Source of the DNA: Anaerolineales bacterium
GTDB lineage: Bacteria; Chloroflexota; Anaerolineae; Anaerolineales; Villigracilaceae
Length of the DNA: 64,000 nucleotides
Reading direction: 5' to 3'
Assembly: GCA_020634895.1 (NCBI GenBank)
Contig: JACKAV010000012.1
Location: forward strand, 62,001 to 126,000
A program made the position numbers and the translations under genes. The notes beneath the pieces were generated by a model, which did not search any database, had not been told where the DNA came from, and saw only the letters and a program-made list of their open reading frames with translations. This document shows, piece after piece, positions 43,311-51,067 of the stretch. Position 1 is the first letter of the stretch. Every line of letters begins with the position of its first letter.

Positions 43311-43722
43311 TGTTTTGGGATTCGCTTTCGCTGTCGGTTTCTTTGTTCTCCTGCGGTTCAGGAGCGATCTTGTTTTCTGTTTCCGTACCCGGTTGTTTTT
43401 CTGGGGTGGCGGCATAAGGCTGCGCCTGTGGATGCGGACTGGGGGGTGTAACCCGCTTTGTGTTCGGGAATGAGGCGGCTGAATTGATTTCGCGCCCCAC
43501 CTGATTCAATTCCTCGTTCGCTTCGCGCATCAGGCGGTTGGGTAACGTACGCAGGTCACGCGAGGTCTGCTGGAAAAGCTTCCAGCCGTCGGAGGTGATC
43601 AGGTCACGCAGAAATTTTCCGATCGTCCTGCCTGCCTTCTGCATGTCTTTCGGACCCAGGATCAGCAGGGCGATGATAATGATAAATACCAGCTCGGGCA
43701 TTCCGATGCCAAGGACTTCCAT
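43303..43722 (-). CDS. tatA: Twin-arginine translocase subunit TatA/TatB
   Basis: 139 residues with a short outer N-terminus, one helix containing the family Gly-Pro hinge (ALLILGPKDMQKAGRTIGKFLRD), an amphipathic helix and a Pro/Glu-rich charged tail. Tat proteins of this form assemble the protein-conducting unit with TatC. It could be TatA or TatB; the early MPELVFIII is consistent with either. Located before tatC, 5 bp after nusB (minus strand order: fabG, asp23, nusB, tatA, tatC). Confidence 0.88.
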   Translation of the reverse strand: MEVLGIGMPELVFIIIIALLILGPKDMQKAGRTIGKFLRDLITSDGWKLFQQTSRDLRTLPNRLMREANEELNQVGREINSAASFPNTKRVTPPSPHPQAQPYAATPEKQPGTETENKIAPEPQENKETDSESESQNNA

Positions 43723-43727
43723 ATTTA

Positions 43728-44186
43728 CTAAGACTCCAAATTCGTTGCCTCAGGCAACTCTTTCTTTAATATTTCAACGATCTCGTGCTCATGGTCGACC
43801 AGCGTGCCAAGTACCCCGTTGACAAAGCGCGCAGTCGAATCTGAACCGTATAATTTTGCCAGCTCCACCGCTTCGTTGATGGCGACCTTTACGGGCGTTT
43901 CGCCTGAGATGGCGAACTCCCAGCATGCCATGCGCAGGATGTTGCGGTCGATGGCGGCGATCTGGTCGAGGGGCCACTCGGGCGCGTACTTTGCGATCAC
44001 ACGGTCGAGTGGCTCCCGCATGGGCAGTACGCCGAAGATGATGCCTCTTGCAAATTCCGCCAGGTCTGCGGGCAGGGTCGTTTCTTCCAGGCGCGTCCTT
44101 AGAACGTCGCCCGGCAGGTGTTCAGACAGGTCCGTCTCGTACAGGACCTGCAATGCGATCGACCGTGCCCGGGTTCGGGGTTTCAT
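43728..44186 (-). CDS. nusB: Transcription antitermination factor NusB
   Basis: RNA-binding NusB fold. Starts with KPRTRARSIALQVLYETDLS, with the middle DRVIAKYAPEWPLDQIAAIDRNILRMACWEF and the end KLYGSDSTARFVNGVLGTL, typical of the family. 152 residues. It works with NusE in rRNA antitermination. I use ATG 44186, 4 bases after the Asp23-type gene; a TTG 24 bases upstream (44210) is less likely. Confidence 0.93.
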   Translation of the reverse strand: MKPRTRARSIALQVLYETDLSEHLPGDVLRTRLEETTLPADLAEFARGIIFGVLPMREPLDRVIAKYAPEWPLDQIAAIDRNILRMACWEFAISGETPVKVAINEAVELAKLYGSDSTARFVNGVLGTLVDHEHEIVEILKKELPEATNLES

Positions 44187-44190
44187 GGGG

Positions 44191-44538
44191 TTAGCTTCCT
44201 TCCCCTTCAAAATCGATATCTTCGATGTGAACGTTTATTTCGCTCACATCCATGCCGACCATCTCCTGAACCGAACGCGCCACATTCTGCTGGACATTGC
44301 GGCTCACTTCGCGGATGTTGACATTTTCTTTGAGGATCAGGAACAGGTCCACGAGGACGATGTTGTCCTTCGTTTCAATGCGGACCCCGTCGCTGACTCC
44401 GCGCCGAAAGAGTCGGTTCACCCCGCCGCTGACCGGTGCCAGCCGGCTGACGCCGGGAACTTCCAGGGCTGCCATGCTTGCAATGGTGGTCAGCACTTCC
44501 GGCGAGACCGTGGTTTTGCCTTGCGTGTTTTCTGTCAT
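44191..44538 (-). CDS. Asp23/Gls24 family envelope stress protein
   Basis: 115 residues: KTTVSPEVLTTIASMAALEVPGVSRLAP at the N-terminus is the family hallmark, followed by VSDGVRIETKDNIVLVDLFLILKENVNI and MVGMDVSEINVHIEDIDFE at the end. Asp23/Gls24 proteins are linked to envelope homeostasis in Firmicutes. A Chloroflexi copy next to nusB is frequently seen. Function here is inferred from the family only. Confidence 0.9.
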   Translation of the reverse strand: MTENTQGKTTVSPEVLTTIASMAALEVPGVSRLAPVSGGVNRLFRRGVSDGVRIETKDNIVLVDLFLILKENVNIREVSRNVQQNVARSVQEMVGMDVSEINVHIEDIDFEGEGS

Positions 44539-44564
44539 TCTTGCTCCTGTTTTATATTGCTGTT

Positions 44565-44579
44565 GCAGGTCGAACCTGC
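44565..44579. repeat. Short hairpin GCAGGT-CGA-ACCTGC
   Basis: 6-bp perfect palindrome between fabG and the Asp23-type gene; too short for a confident terminator, but it lies where a transcript end or processing site could be. Confidence 0.3.
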
Positions 44580-44592
44580 CCAGCCGCTTAAT

Positions 44593-45351
44593 TTACATCA
44601 TTGCCATGCCGCCGTCCACGCCGATGACCTGACCGGTAATATACGCGGCGCCGTCCGAGGCGAGGAATGCGGCTGTGAATGCGATCTCTTCCGGTTGACC
44701 CTTGCGCCCAAGCGGAACCAGCTTGAGTGCGGCTTCCAGGGTTTCGGGTGTCATGGCGTCGAGGATTTCCGTATCTACAAAACCCGGCGCAATGGCGTTG
44801 ACCGTGATATTGCGGGCGGCAACTTCGCGCGCCAGTGCCTTTGTGAAGGCGATCTGTCCGCCTTTGGAAGCGGAGTAATTCGTCTGCCCGGGGTTGCCCA
44901 TCTGCCCGGCGACCGATGCCATGTTGATGATGCGTCCTGTGCGTTTGCGCATCATGTGTTTGACAGCGGCTTTCGAGCAGTTGAATGTGCTTTTGAGGTT
45001 GGTGTTGATGACCGCGTCCCAATCAGATTCCGGCATCATCATGATCAACTGGTCGCGGGTGATGCCTGCGTTGTTGACGAGGATGCTCAGGTCACCGAAT
45101 GTTTCAATGGCGAATTTGATCAACGCCTCCGCCTGCTTGAAATCTGAAACATCCGCCTGGAAGGCGGCGGCTTTTCCTCCGCCAGCCTGTATCTGTTTGA
45201 CCACTTCCTCGGCGGCTTCGGGTGATTTGTTGTAGTTGACCACCACTGCCGCGCCGCGTTCCGCAAGTTCCAGTGCAATGGCGCGACCGATGCCGCGCGA
45301 ACCGCCGGTCACAACAGCGACTTTATTTTCCAGGGCTAAATTAAAGGACAT
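44593..45351 (-). CDS. fabG: 3-oxoacyl-[acyl-carrier-protein] reductase
   Basis: Short-chain dehydrogenase of 252 residues with the NADP-binding VVTGGSRGIGRAIA (13-26), the NNAG (91-94) and the active-site triad Ser-Tyr-Lys in NMASVAGQMGNPGQTNYSASKGG. It reduces the beta-keto acyl-ACP in fatty acid elongation. Both the FabG signature and the absence of any sign of other SDR use support the call. The neighbouring genes are in the same direction (gap of 54 bp to the Asp23-type gene). Its start at 45351 lies 75 bp from the next gene on the same strand. Confidence 0.92.
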   Translation of the reverse strand: MSFNLALENKVAVVTGGSRGIGRAIALELAERGAAVVVNYNKSPEAAEEVVKQIQAGGGKAAAFQADVSDFKQAEALIKFAIETFGDLSILVNNAGITRDQLIMMMPESDWDAVINTNLKSTFNCSKAAVKHMMRKRTGRIINMASVAGQMGNPGQTNYSASKGGQIAFTKALAREVAARNITVNAIAPGFVDTEILDAMTPETLEAALKLVPLGRKGQPEEIAFTAAFLASDGAAYITGQVIGVDGGMAMM

Positions 45352-45426
45352 GGAAATTCTCCTATGGGTTGAAATTATACATCATGTAGATTACCGCATT
45401 CTTCGATAAAAATCACAGGATTTTCA

Positions 45427-46113
45427 TTATATATGCTGTGTACCGACATTGCGCAAGCCATATGCCAGCCCGGCGCCCCCGCCCAGGGCAATGACCGCGA
45501 TTGCGATCACGGCATCCTGCCAGAAGCGGATGGGGAAGAGGCGGATGAGCGTATCCGAATACTCGAACAGCCATGAACTGCCTGAAAAGAACAGGGAATG
45601 GAACCACTCGAAGAAAGACCAGAAAATATCGGGGTTGAGCAGAATGCCCGCACCGGAAATAAAGCCAAGCACCACTGCCAGCCCGATCATCCACTGTCCG
45701 CCGCGGCGCAGACCGTCGAGGAAGAAGTTCATCCACTCTCCGCGCCAGGCGAAGAACGCCAGCAGGAGCAGAACCGCCAGTGAAACGTACCACACGTTCA
45801 GCGCCCCCTTCACCACACCTTTGACGTCGTGCATGTGACTGAGTTCCCTTTCGTTATAGATCGAAGTGCCGTCGGAAAATTTCAGGTCGCCGAGATAGGA
45901 AATATCCGCGTTGTTGACGAGATATTCCACCGAAGGTTTTGCCCATTGCAGGCGGTCTGCCTTTGTAAAGCCGTAATCATCGGGCGGGAAGTACGGCATG
46001 TTGTATTCGACGGTGAAATAGAGCGGGGTCAATAAGATGCGCAGGGCGAGACCGATCAACGCCAGCGGAGTGAAAAGTGATACAAGATAAGAGAGAAAGG
46101 CGGGAAGTTTCAT
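45427..46113 (-). CDS. DUF1461/Lit-like integral membrane protein
   Basis: 228 residues with a leading membrane helix, an extracytoplasmic loop of about 60 residues, then four more helices. The loop has FTVEYNMPYFPPDDYGF and ELSHMHDVKGVVKGAL, the pattern of the TIGR01906/DUF1461 family, to which the lipoprotein intramolecular transacylase (Lit) belongs. Lit moves an acyl chain within the N-terminal cysteine of lipoproteins. Whether this copy has that activity is not known, but the window codes for several lipoproteins. Confidence 0.7.
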   Translation of the reverse strand: MKLPAFLSYLVSLFTPLALIGLALRILLTPLYFTVEYNMPYFPPDDYGFTKADRLQWAKPSVEYLVNNADISYLGDLKFSDGTSIYNERELSHMHDVKGVVKGALNVWYVSLAVLLLLAFFAWRGEWMNFFLDGLRRGGQWMIGLAVVLGFISGAGILLNPDIFWSFFEWFHSLFFSGSSWLFEYSDTLIRLFPIRFWQDAVIAIAVIALGGGAGLAYGLRNVGTQHI

Positions 46114-46253
46114 TTTGACTTTAAGTAATTCCTATTGTTCCATATTGGGCTTAGTTGCAGATGAAATTCACTGGGCTTTTCCGGGAATGCTCATGCCGCA
46201 GTTTCAAATAATAAAAGTCTGACCTGCATGCGCATGGAGCTTTTGCAAGATGC

Positions 46254-47807
46254 CTACTGTAAAAATTCCAAACCGCCCTGCAGAACGAACTTGACGACCA
46301 TATTATTGACGATCCACTCGATGGGAGCGCGGTCATCGGTGAAGACGGTGGTCGTGGTGTAACCCGGCTGCAGGTTGGTGTATGTGGACGACATGGTCGT
46401 GACGAGCAGCGGATTCAACTCTTTATCTTCCGCGAGATGGACGAGATTGTTGAGAAAATCCTCCGATGTCGTCGGCTGCTTGGTGGCGAAGATCATCGTG
46501 TTGAGCGTGCCGGGAATATCCATGATGTGAATGGACGGGAAGAGCTGCGCCATCGTCGTGGCGAGACCGTCGATGAGGCGGCGATCTCCCGGCGTGGACC
46601 CAACGTTCAGGGTCAGCACACCATCGTCGGCGAGGTGAGAGGCGCAGACTTCGAAGAATTCGAGCGTCGTCATATGCGGCGGGATGTACGGAGGGCGGTA
46701 CGCATCCACAGCGATGATGTCATATTTTTGCGCGGAGCGGTCGAGGTTCAGGCGTCCGTCACCGATGATCACATTCAGGTTGGGCGAACCCATATGAAAG
46801 TAATCGTAGCCGACCTGCACGATCTTGGGGTCGAGTTCATAGCCGTCGATCTGCAGGTCTTCGCCGTACACAGCCGTTGCCTGACGCGCCGCCGTCCCAG
46901 CCGCAAGACCGATGATCGCCATGTGTTTGATCGAATCAGGCGAGCGGTTCTCATAGAAATACGGACCGACCATGAACTCCTCCCACGGTCCGTTGTAGTA
47001 AAGCGTATCGGGATGATAAATCGAATGAATACCCTGCCCATCGTTGAGGCGCAGCAGGGTATAGCCGTTCACTTCCTGCACCTGAATGTAATTGTATTCA
47101 GACTCGGTTTCGTATACCTGTCCGCTGTTTTCTTTAAGCGCCGAGTTTGAAAAAGCGATGGCGATAATGGCAAGCAGAAGAGGCATCCATATCAACTTCA
47201 ACATTTCTCTTGTATTTGCAAATCGCGCAAGTCCCACCAGCGCCACGACCAGAAGCAGCATCCCGAAAGACGCGAAGGTCAGGCGCGTGCCGATGGTGGG
47301 GATGGTCAACAGGGTCGGGATGAACGTGCCGATGAACGAACCCAGCGTGGAAACCGCATAGATCTGCCCGGAGATCTGCCCGGCTTTGCTGGCATCGTCC
47401 ACAGAGAGGCGGATGGCGAAGGGCGAGATCGTGCCGAGCAATGTGATGGGGACAATGAAGAGCACCAGCACGACGATGAAGGATCCCGCCAGAATGCCGA
47501 CGTTCAACACCTCGAACGCGCTCGCAGCGGACCTGAGAACGGGTACAGCGACATAAGGCACGAGCCCCACTGTGAAAGCGCCCCATGCCAGAATGCGATA
47601 CATGGCTTGCGGCGTTGGGTTTTTATCCGCCCATTTGCCGCCGAGGAAATATCCCAGCGTGAGATAGATAAGGATCAACCCGATGATGCTTGCCCACACG
47701 AGGTTGCTCGTGCCGAAGACATTGCCGATCAATCTGCCTGCCGCGAGTTCCGCCGCAAGCGTGGTCATACCAGAGACAAAGACAGTAAAGAGAAGGTATC
47801 GTTTCAT
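46254..47807 (-). CDS. Fused membrane / spermidine synthase-like protein
   Basis: 517 residues: about seven N-terminal membrane helices (1-215), then a SAM-binding/spermidine synthase-like domain. The latter has LLRLNDGQGIHSIYHPD, IIGLAAGTAARQATAVYGEDLQIDGYELDPKIV (glycine-rich motif I), NVIIGDGRLNL and YDIIAVDAYRPPYIPPHMTT. The domain pattern is that of the fused MFS/spermidine-synthase family seen in many bacteria. The aminopropyl transfer activity is not proven for such fused forms. No operon partner is seen, with 110 bp to the endonuclease gene upstream. Confidence 0.8.
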   Translation of the reverse strand: MKRYLLFTVFVSGMTTLAAELAAGRLIGNVFGTSNLVWASIIGLILIYLTLGYFLGGKWADKNPTPQAMYRILAWGAFTVGLVPYVAVPVLRSAASAFEVLNVGILAGSFIVVLVLFIVPITLLGTISPFAIRLSVDDASKAGQISGQIYAVSTLGSFIGTFIPTLLTIPTIGTRLTFASFGMLLLVVALVGLARFANTREMLKLIWMPLLLAIIAIAFSNSALKENSGQVYETESEYNYIQVQEVNGYTLLRLNDGQGIHSIYHPDTLYYNGPWEEFMVGPYFYENRSPDSIKHMAIIGLAAGTAARQATAVYGEDLQIDGYELDPKIVQVGYDYFHMGSPNLNVIIGDGRLNLDRSAQKYDIIAVDAYRPPYIPPHMTTLEFFEVCASHLADDGVLTLNVGSTPGDRRLIDGLATTMAQLFPSIHIMDIPGTLNTMIFATKQPTTSEDFLNNLVHLAEDKELNPLLVTTMSSTYTNLQPGYTTTTVFTDDRAPIEWIVNNMVVKFVLQGGLEFLQ

Positions 47808-47850
47808 GTTTGTTCCTGTGCAAAGATGCGCGGATTATAACCGTGAAAAA

Positions 47851-47884
47851 AGGTGACAGTCATCTTTTGGCATGACTGTCACCT
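47851..47884. repeat. Hairpin repeat AGGTGACAGTCAT/ATGACTGTCACCT
   Basis: 13-bp perfect stem (47851-47863 with 47872-47884) between the spermidine-synthase-like and the endonuclease genes. The same core returns at 54401-54431, so it is a small repeat family; it may also stop transcription. Confidence 0.7.
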
Positions 47885-47917
47885 GATCTCTTGCGTCGGC
47901 TGATAACTCGCTTTCAG

Positions 47918-48940
47918 TTAGGGCGCAGGCGGGGGAGTTACCGTCTTCTTTTCGAGGTACGGACCGCCGAAATCCACAAAGATCTCCACCCAAAGCGGCA
48001 GATGGTCGGACATCTTGAACGTACGCCACTGCTTATACTCATTGAACGACATGTTCGGCTGGTAGGTCTTCCAATCCTCGTCGCGGTAGACGAAATTAAA
48101 GAAGGGGAATGTACCAGCCTTTGCAAGCCCCAACTGTTTCTCGACATCCTTTGCCAGAAAAGCGATCTGGTCGAAAGGCTTGTCCTGGATGGCGTTGGTA
48201 TACGTCCCTTTGATCTTGGCAGGGATCTGGAACTTTTCCTTTTCGATGGCTTGGAAGGTCTTATCCTTTATCGAAAAGATATTGAAATCGCCCAACAAGA
48301 TGCTGTTATTCGCCCAGGTGTCCTTTGCTGTCATTCGTTTCTTCAATAGCCTGACCACATTCTTCGATTCTTCGAGCCGCTGCGGGTCGTCCGACTTCGC
48401 TTCGCCGTAATAAAAATGCTGGGTGCAGAGCGTGAACTTGAACCAGCCCGCCTTGAACCCGGCGACATACGGGGTGCGCGCGAAGGCGAATTCGGCTTGT
48501 AACTTTCCATCCTTCTTTTTCATTTCGGGCACCAGTTCGCCAGCCAGACCGCCAAAGGAAAGTTTGCGCGTGTCGTAGATGTAGGCGCTTCGTTCGTTAT
48601 TTCCCTGCGTTCCCTGCGTCACATCAGAGACCAGATACTTCCACCAGCCGCCAAGGATCTTCATCAATTCGTCGAGGGCGTCGAGGTTGTCGCGTACTTC
48701 CTGAACGGCGATGATATCGAAATGGGACATGATCTCGGCGATGTAGTACAGCGGCTCGGCTTCACGACCGTCAGACTTGTTGCCGCCGAACTCGCGGATA
48801 TTCCACGTTGCCAGCAGCAGCGTCGAATCGACCGTTCTGGCTGGGACGGCATTATCCAGTTCCAGTTTGAGCGTGAGCAGGTTCTTGGCAGTACGCCTGC
48901 CCTCCGGAGTGTTATTGTCGATGTGCTTGTAATCGGGCAT
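47918..48940 (-). CDS. Endonuclease/exonuclease/phosphatase (EEP) family protein
   Basis: Single-domain DNase I-like fold, 340 residues. LLATWNIREFG (metal-binding Asn), IIAVQEVRDNLDALDELM (Glu), NERSAYIYDT, the LLGDFNIF Asp/Asn pair and the final SDHLPLWVEI (His/Asp) match the active site of EEP phosphodiesterases in order. Could cleave nucleic acids or lipid/sugar phosphodiesters. No signal peptide. The start ATG 48940 has AAAGGAG 8 bases upstream. Confidence 0.8.
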   Translation of the reverse strand: MPDYKHIDNNTPEGRRTAKNLLTLKLELDNAVPARTVDSTLLLATWNIREFGGNKSDGREAEPLYYIAEIMSHFDIIAVQEVRDNLDALDELMKILGGWWKYLVSDVTQGTQGNNERSAYIYDTRKLSFGGLAGELVPEMKKKDGKLQAEFAFARTPYVAGFKAGWFKFTLCTQHFYYGEAKSDDPQRLEESKNVVRLLKKRMTAKDTWANNSILLGDFNIFSIKDKTFQAIEKEKFQIPAKIKGTYTNAIQDKPFDQIAFLAKDVEKQLGLAKAGTFPFFNFVYRDEDWKTYQPNMSFNEYKQWRTFKMSDHLPLWVEIFVDFGGPYLEKKTVTPPPAP

Positions 48941-48958
48941 AACGTTTCTCCTTTAAGA

Positions 48959-49000
48959 GAGTGTTTCTTAAGCCTTGGTTGCTTAATTTTTGTACACGGA
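48959..49000. repeat. Dispersed repeat, short copy A
   Basis: About 42 bp resembling the 5' end of the longer copies at 50371-50492 (inverted) and 50942-51053: GAGTGTTTCTTAAG, then a variable part, then TTTTTGTACACGGA. It is placed between the EEP start and the hairpin repeat at 49017. Confidence 0.55.
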
Positions 49001-49016
49001 CTATTTTTTGCCGGTT

Positions 49017-49091
49017 TTGTCATTTCGACGAGTGAAGCGAGGAGAAATCTACCGGTATACAAAGATTTCTCGCTAGCGCTCGAAATGACAA
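49017..49091. repeat. 75-nt hairpin repeat (GTCATTTCGA type)
   Basis: Outer arms TTGTCATTTCGA (49017-49028) and TCGAAATGACAA (49080-49091) are perfectly complementary and an inner pair AGAAATCT/AGATTTCT strengthens the hairpin. Hairpins with the TCATTTCGA core recur in many bacterial genomes as intergenic repeats. Confidence 0.7.
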
Positions 49092-49225
49092 TCCAAGAGG
49101 TTTTTTCAAACGGTCACTAGGAACTTCATTGGTTGCCGGAAACACTTTAATCAGTATAGCGCGATTCGTTGTAAACAGTACGGCTTTGCCTTGGGGAGCG
49201 TCCATCAGGGTGGATAAAGAAATCC

Positions 49226-49282
49226 TTCACCACGGAGAAAACAAAGATGAATCTCTGTGGTCTCCGTGTACTCCGTGGTGAA
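49226..49282. repeat. Inverted repeat TTCACCACGGAG/CTCCGTGGTGAA
   Basis: 12-bp perfect arms (49226-49237 with 49271-49282) around a CTCTGTGGTCTCCGTG core, a hairpin of the class found repeatedly between genes in unrelated genomes. Lies in the 382 bp between the EEP gene and the NBR1-type lipoprotein gene, which otherwise shows no gene. Confidence 0.6.
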
Positions 49283-49322
49283 TATCCGCTAAACTACTTC
49301 CGAATATCGACACTTCTTTGCC

Positions 49323-50186
49323 TTATTGACAATTTGTGGTCTTGGCGTTGACGTTGGCTTTCGACTCTCCACTGGCGTTATAGGCGGCGACCGAATAATC
49401 GTAGGAACCGGAGGCGGGGGCAATATCCACATATGAGGTGGAATCGGCGGGCAGGTCTGTCAGTTTGGTGCCGTCACGGTAGACGCGGTAACCGTCCTCG
49501 TTGGAGGCGTTATCCGTCCATGTCAGCGAGATCTGAACCGAGCCGGAGGTGCAATCGTATTCATAACGCAGGTCGCCGGGAGCCGGCAGCTTGCCGGAGG
49601 TGGAATTCGTGCCCACCTTGGTCGGCACGCCGACCGTGAGCATGGACTTTCCGTCGGCATCGACCATGCTGAAGGTGGTCTCATACTCTCCGGGCGCGGC
49701 GGGAGCCGTCATCTGTATCGAGACGGTAAGCGATGCGCCGGGCGCGACGGTGTATCCAACCGGCATGACGGGGAAGGTGTCCGGGACAGTGATGCGGTCA
49801 CCGGAGTCGAAGATGAATTTGTAGTCGTTTGTCCATGTGCAGGTGCCGCTGTTTTGCAATATCCACGACATGACGAAACTCTTATCGGGCGCGAGGCGGT
49901 TCTCGACCTCCTTGGCGTCGAAGGGCAGACCGTCGCGCGTCCAGGCGGTGACCTGCGCCACGTCTTCGCAATCTGCCGCAGTGGACGCGGCGGTTGGGGA
50001 GGCATCCCCGCCTGCGGATTGAGCCGCGGTGGGTGTGGCGGCGGGAGTGAGCGCCGCTTCCACGGTCAGGGCGGCGGCGGTGGCGAGGTCCGCTCCATCG
50101 GGCGGCGGGGCGGATGCGCCGATATTGCAGGATGTGAGCACAAAACTCATGACGATCGATAACAGAATGACGGGATGTGATTTCAC
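49323..50186 (-). CDS. NBR1-type Ig-like lipoprotein with FN3-like end
   Basis: Lipobox LTSC (Cys20), an Ala/Thr-rich linker of about 55 residues, then an Ig-like module with SWILQNSGTCTWTNDYKFIF and PGEYETTFSMVDADGK, which is the NBR1 central-domain fold (N_BRCA1_IG). The last 85 residues form a fibronectin type III-like module (ISLTWTDNASNEDGYRVYRDGT). These proteins are frequent in Chloroflexi and are displayed on the surface; binding partners are unknown. The gene lies in an area rich in repeats and has a normal start. Confidence 0.8.
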   Translation of the reverse strand: MKSHPVILLSIVMSFVLTSCNIGASAPPPDGADLATAAALTVEAALTPAATPTAAQSAGGDASPTAASTAADCEDVAQVTAWTRDGLPFDAKEVENRLAPDKSFVMSWILQNSGTCTWTNDYKFIFDSGDRITVPDTFPVMPVGYTVAPGASLTVSIQMTAPAAPGEYETTFSMVDADGKSMLTVGVPTKVGTNSTSGKLPAPGDLRYEYDCTSGSVQISLTWTDNASNEDGYRVYRDGTKLTDLPADSTSYVDIAPASGSYDYSVAAYNASGESKANVNAKTTNCQ

Positions 50187-50304
50187 TTCTCTTTTTCCTT
50201 TTGTTGGCGGATGGTTTTATCTGGGCTGCTTTGCGGGGAAAACAGCGCCGTCCCGACATTTTACCCCCTGCCTTCATTATCCACTGCCTGTCTGTTGCCC
50301 AACA

Positions 50305-50333
50305 GACAAGGACTCTGAAAGTTCTACTTTCAG
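50305..50333. repeat. 29-nt repeat, first copy
   Basis: GACAAGGACTCTGAAAG... followed by a TTCTACTTTCAG end, with a perfect 8-bp palindrome CTGAAAGT-TCT-ACTTTCAG. Its partner at 50549-50577 differs by one base. Confidence 0.6.
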
Positions 50334-50370
50334 AATCTGCGCCTGAGAAACTGTCTCTTAAAGATCTCTT

Positions 50371-50492
50371 TGGAACACGGACAACACGGATATCGCTGAG
50401 CTTGACGGAAAGATCATTAAAAGATTTGTTTTTGTCCGTGTTTTCCGAAAATTCCGTGTACAAAATTAGGCGATCAGGACTTAAGAAACACT
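50371..50492 (-). repeat. Dispersed repeat, copy B (inverted)
   Basis: About 120 bp. Read on the minus strand it begins AGTGTTTCTTAAG, contains TGTACACGGA, two further CACGGA units and a central ATGATCTTT, and ends ATATCCGTGTTGTCCGTGTT. It is homologous to copy C (50942-51053), which lies 450 bp away on the opposite strand, and to the short copy A. Confidence 0.6.
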
Positions 50493-50493
50493 A

Positions 50494-50546
50494 CCTGAAG
50501 TAGAACCTCAGGATTCCACAGCGCATTCGGGGAAAAGGACTGCCCA
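50494..50546 (-). pseudogene. Duplicated 3' end of the 102-aa gene (remnant)
   Basis: 53 bp that match 50587-50639 at about 85%. On the minus strand it would encode AVLFPECAVES then a stop, against AVLFPESTTES then a stop in the intact gene, and it keeps the hairpin after the stop. Nothing upstream of it on that strand codes for the rest of the protein, so it is a fragment left from a duplication. Confidence 0.55.
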
Positions 50547-50548
50547 AA

Positions 50549-50577
50549 GACAAGGACTTTGAAAGTTCTACTTTCAG
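50549..50577. repeat. 29-nt repeat, second copy
   Basis: Same unit as 50305-50333 with a T/C difference; palindrome GAAAGT-TCT-ACTTTC included. Confidence 0.6.
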
Positions 50578-50586
50578 TGTATTCCC

Positions 50587-50639
50587 CCTGAAGTAGAACT
50601 TCAGGATTCCGTAGTGCTTTCAGGGAAAAGGACTGCCCA
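50587..50639. repeat. 53-nt unit overlapping the 3' end of the 102-aa gene
   Basis: Covers the last codons of the 102-residue gene and the hairpin CTGAAGT-AGA-ACTTCAG around its stop codon. It is the template for the partial copy at 50494-50546. Confidence 0.55.
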
Positions 50640-50909
50640 TGCGTTTTCTTCGCCAGCCAAAAGACTCAGCCCCGCCCGCACCGGTTTTGCGCAGGGCTGG
50701 GCGTCGAAGGCTTGGGCAATGTCTGCGGCGGCGGGAGAGAAATAGGCGAAGACTTCGCAATGCAGGCGTCCTTCCGACTCGGAGCGCAGAAAGACCGCCA
50801 TCTCGGGCGGACGTTCCGCGGCGCGTTGAAAGCGTTCCTCGATCTCAACGGAGGGGAGCGCCGACATGATGCCGTCGCCGAGGCTGAGCGAATACCAATT
50901 GTCTATCAT
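50601..50909 (-). CDS. Hypothetical protein, 102 aa
   Basis: No family recognised. Soluble, with a helical N-terminal half (EIEERFQRAAERPPEMAVFLRS) and a beta-rich middle (HCEVFAYFSPAAADIAQAF). It is followed by a hairpin that serves as terminator. The start codon is ATG 50909 near a weak GGTAAC site; an internal Met after GDGI is possible. The gene stands alone between repeats, so its age and function are open. Confidence 0.5.
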   Translation of the reverse strand: MIDNWYSLSLGDGIMSALPSVEIEERFQRAAERPPEMAVFLRSESEGRLHCEVFAYFSPAAADIAQAFDAQPCAKPVRAGLSLLAGEENAWAVLFPESTTES

Positions 50910-50941
50910 AGTTACCTCGTTACCCAGAGCCGGTCATTGGA

Positions 50942-51053
50942 GAGTGTTTCCTGGGGCTGAAATTTTTCTTTTGTATACGGGTTTCACGGAACACACGGAA
51001 AATAAAATGCTCTTTTCCTTGAAGATCAGTGAAATCCGTTATGTCCGTGTACA
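50942..51053 (+). repeat. Dispersed repeat, copy C
   Basis: About 112 bp in the intergenic space next to the acetyltransferase gene. It has GAGTGTTTC, TTTTGTATACGGG, CACGGAACACACGGA, GAAGATCAGTGAAATCCGTTATGTCCGTGTAC. It matches copy B in the same order with about 65-70% identity by eye. Confidence 0.6.
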
Positions 51054-51067
51054 GCAAGCCGATCCCC

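Noticed and set aside
43804..45147. 447-aa plus-strand frame opposite nusB, asp23 and fabG
   Set aside because: Crosses three well-supported genes and has no family-like motif.
50494..50909. Toxin-antitoxin pair at 50.5 kb
   Set aside because: The 102-aa gene has no partner and no toxin-like motif; the neighbouring copy is only a 3' fragment.
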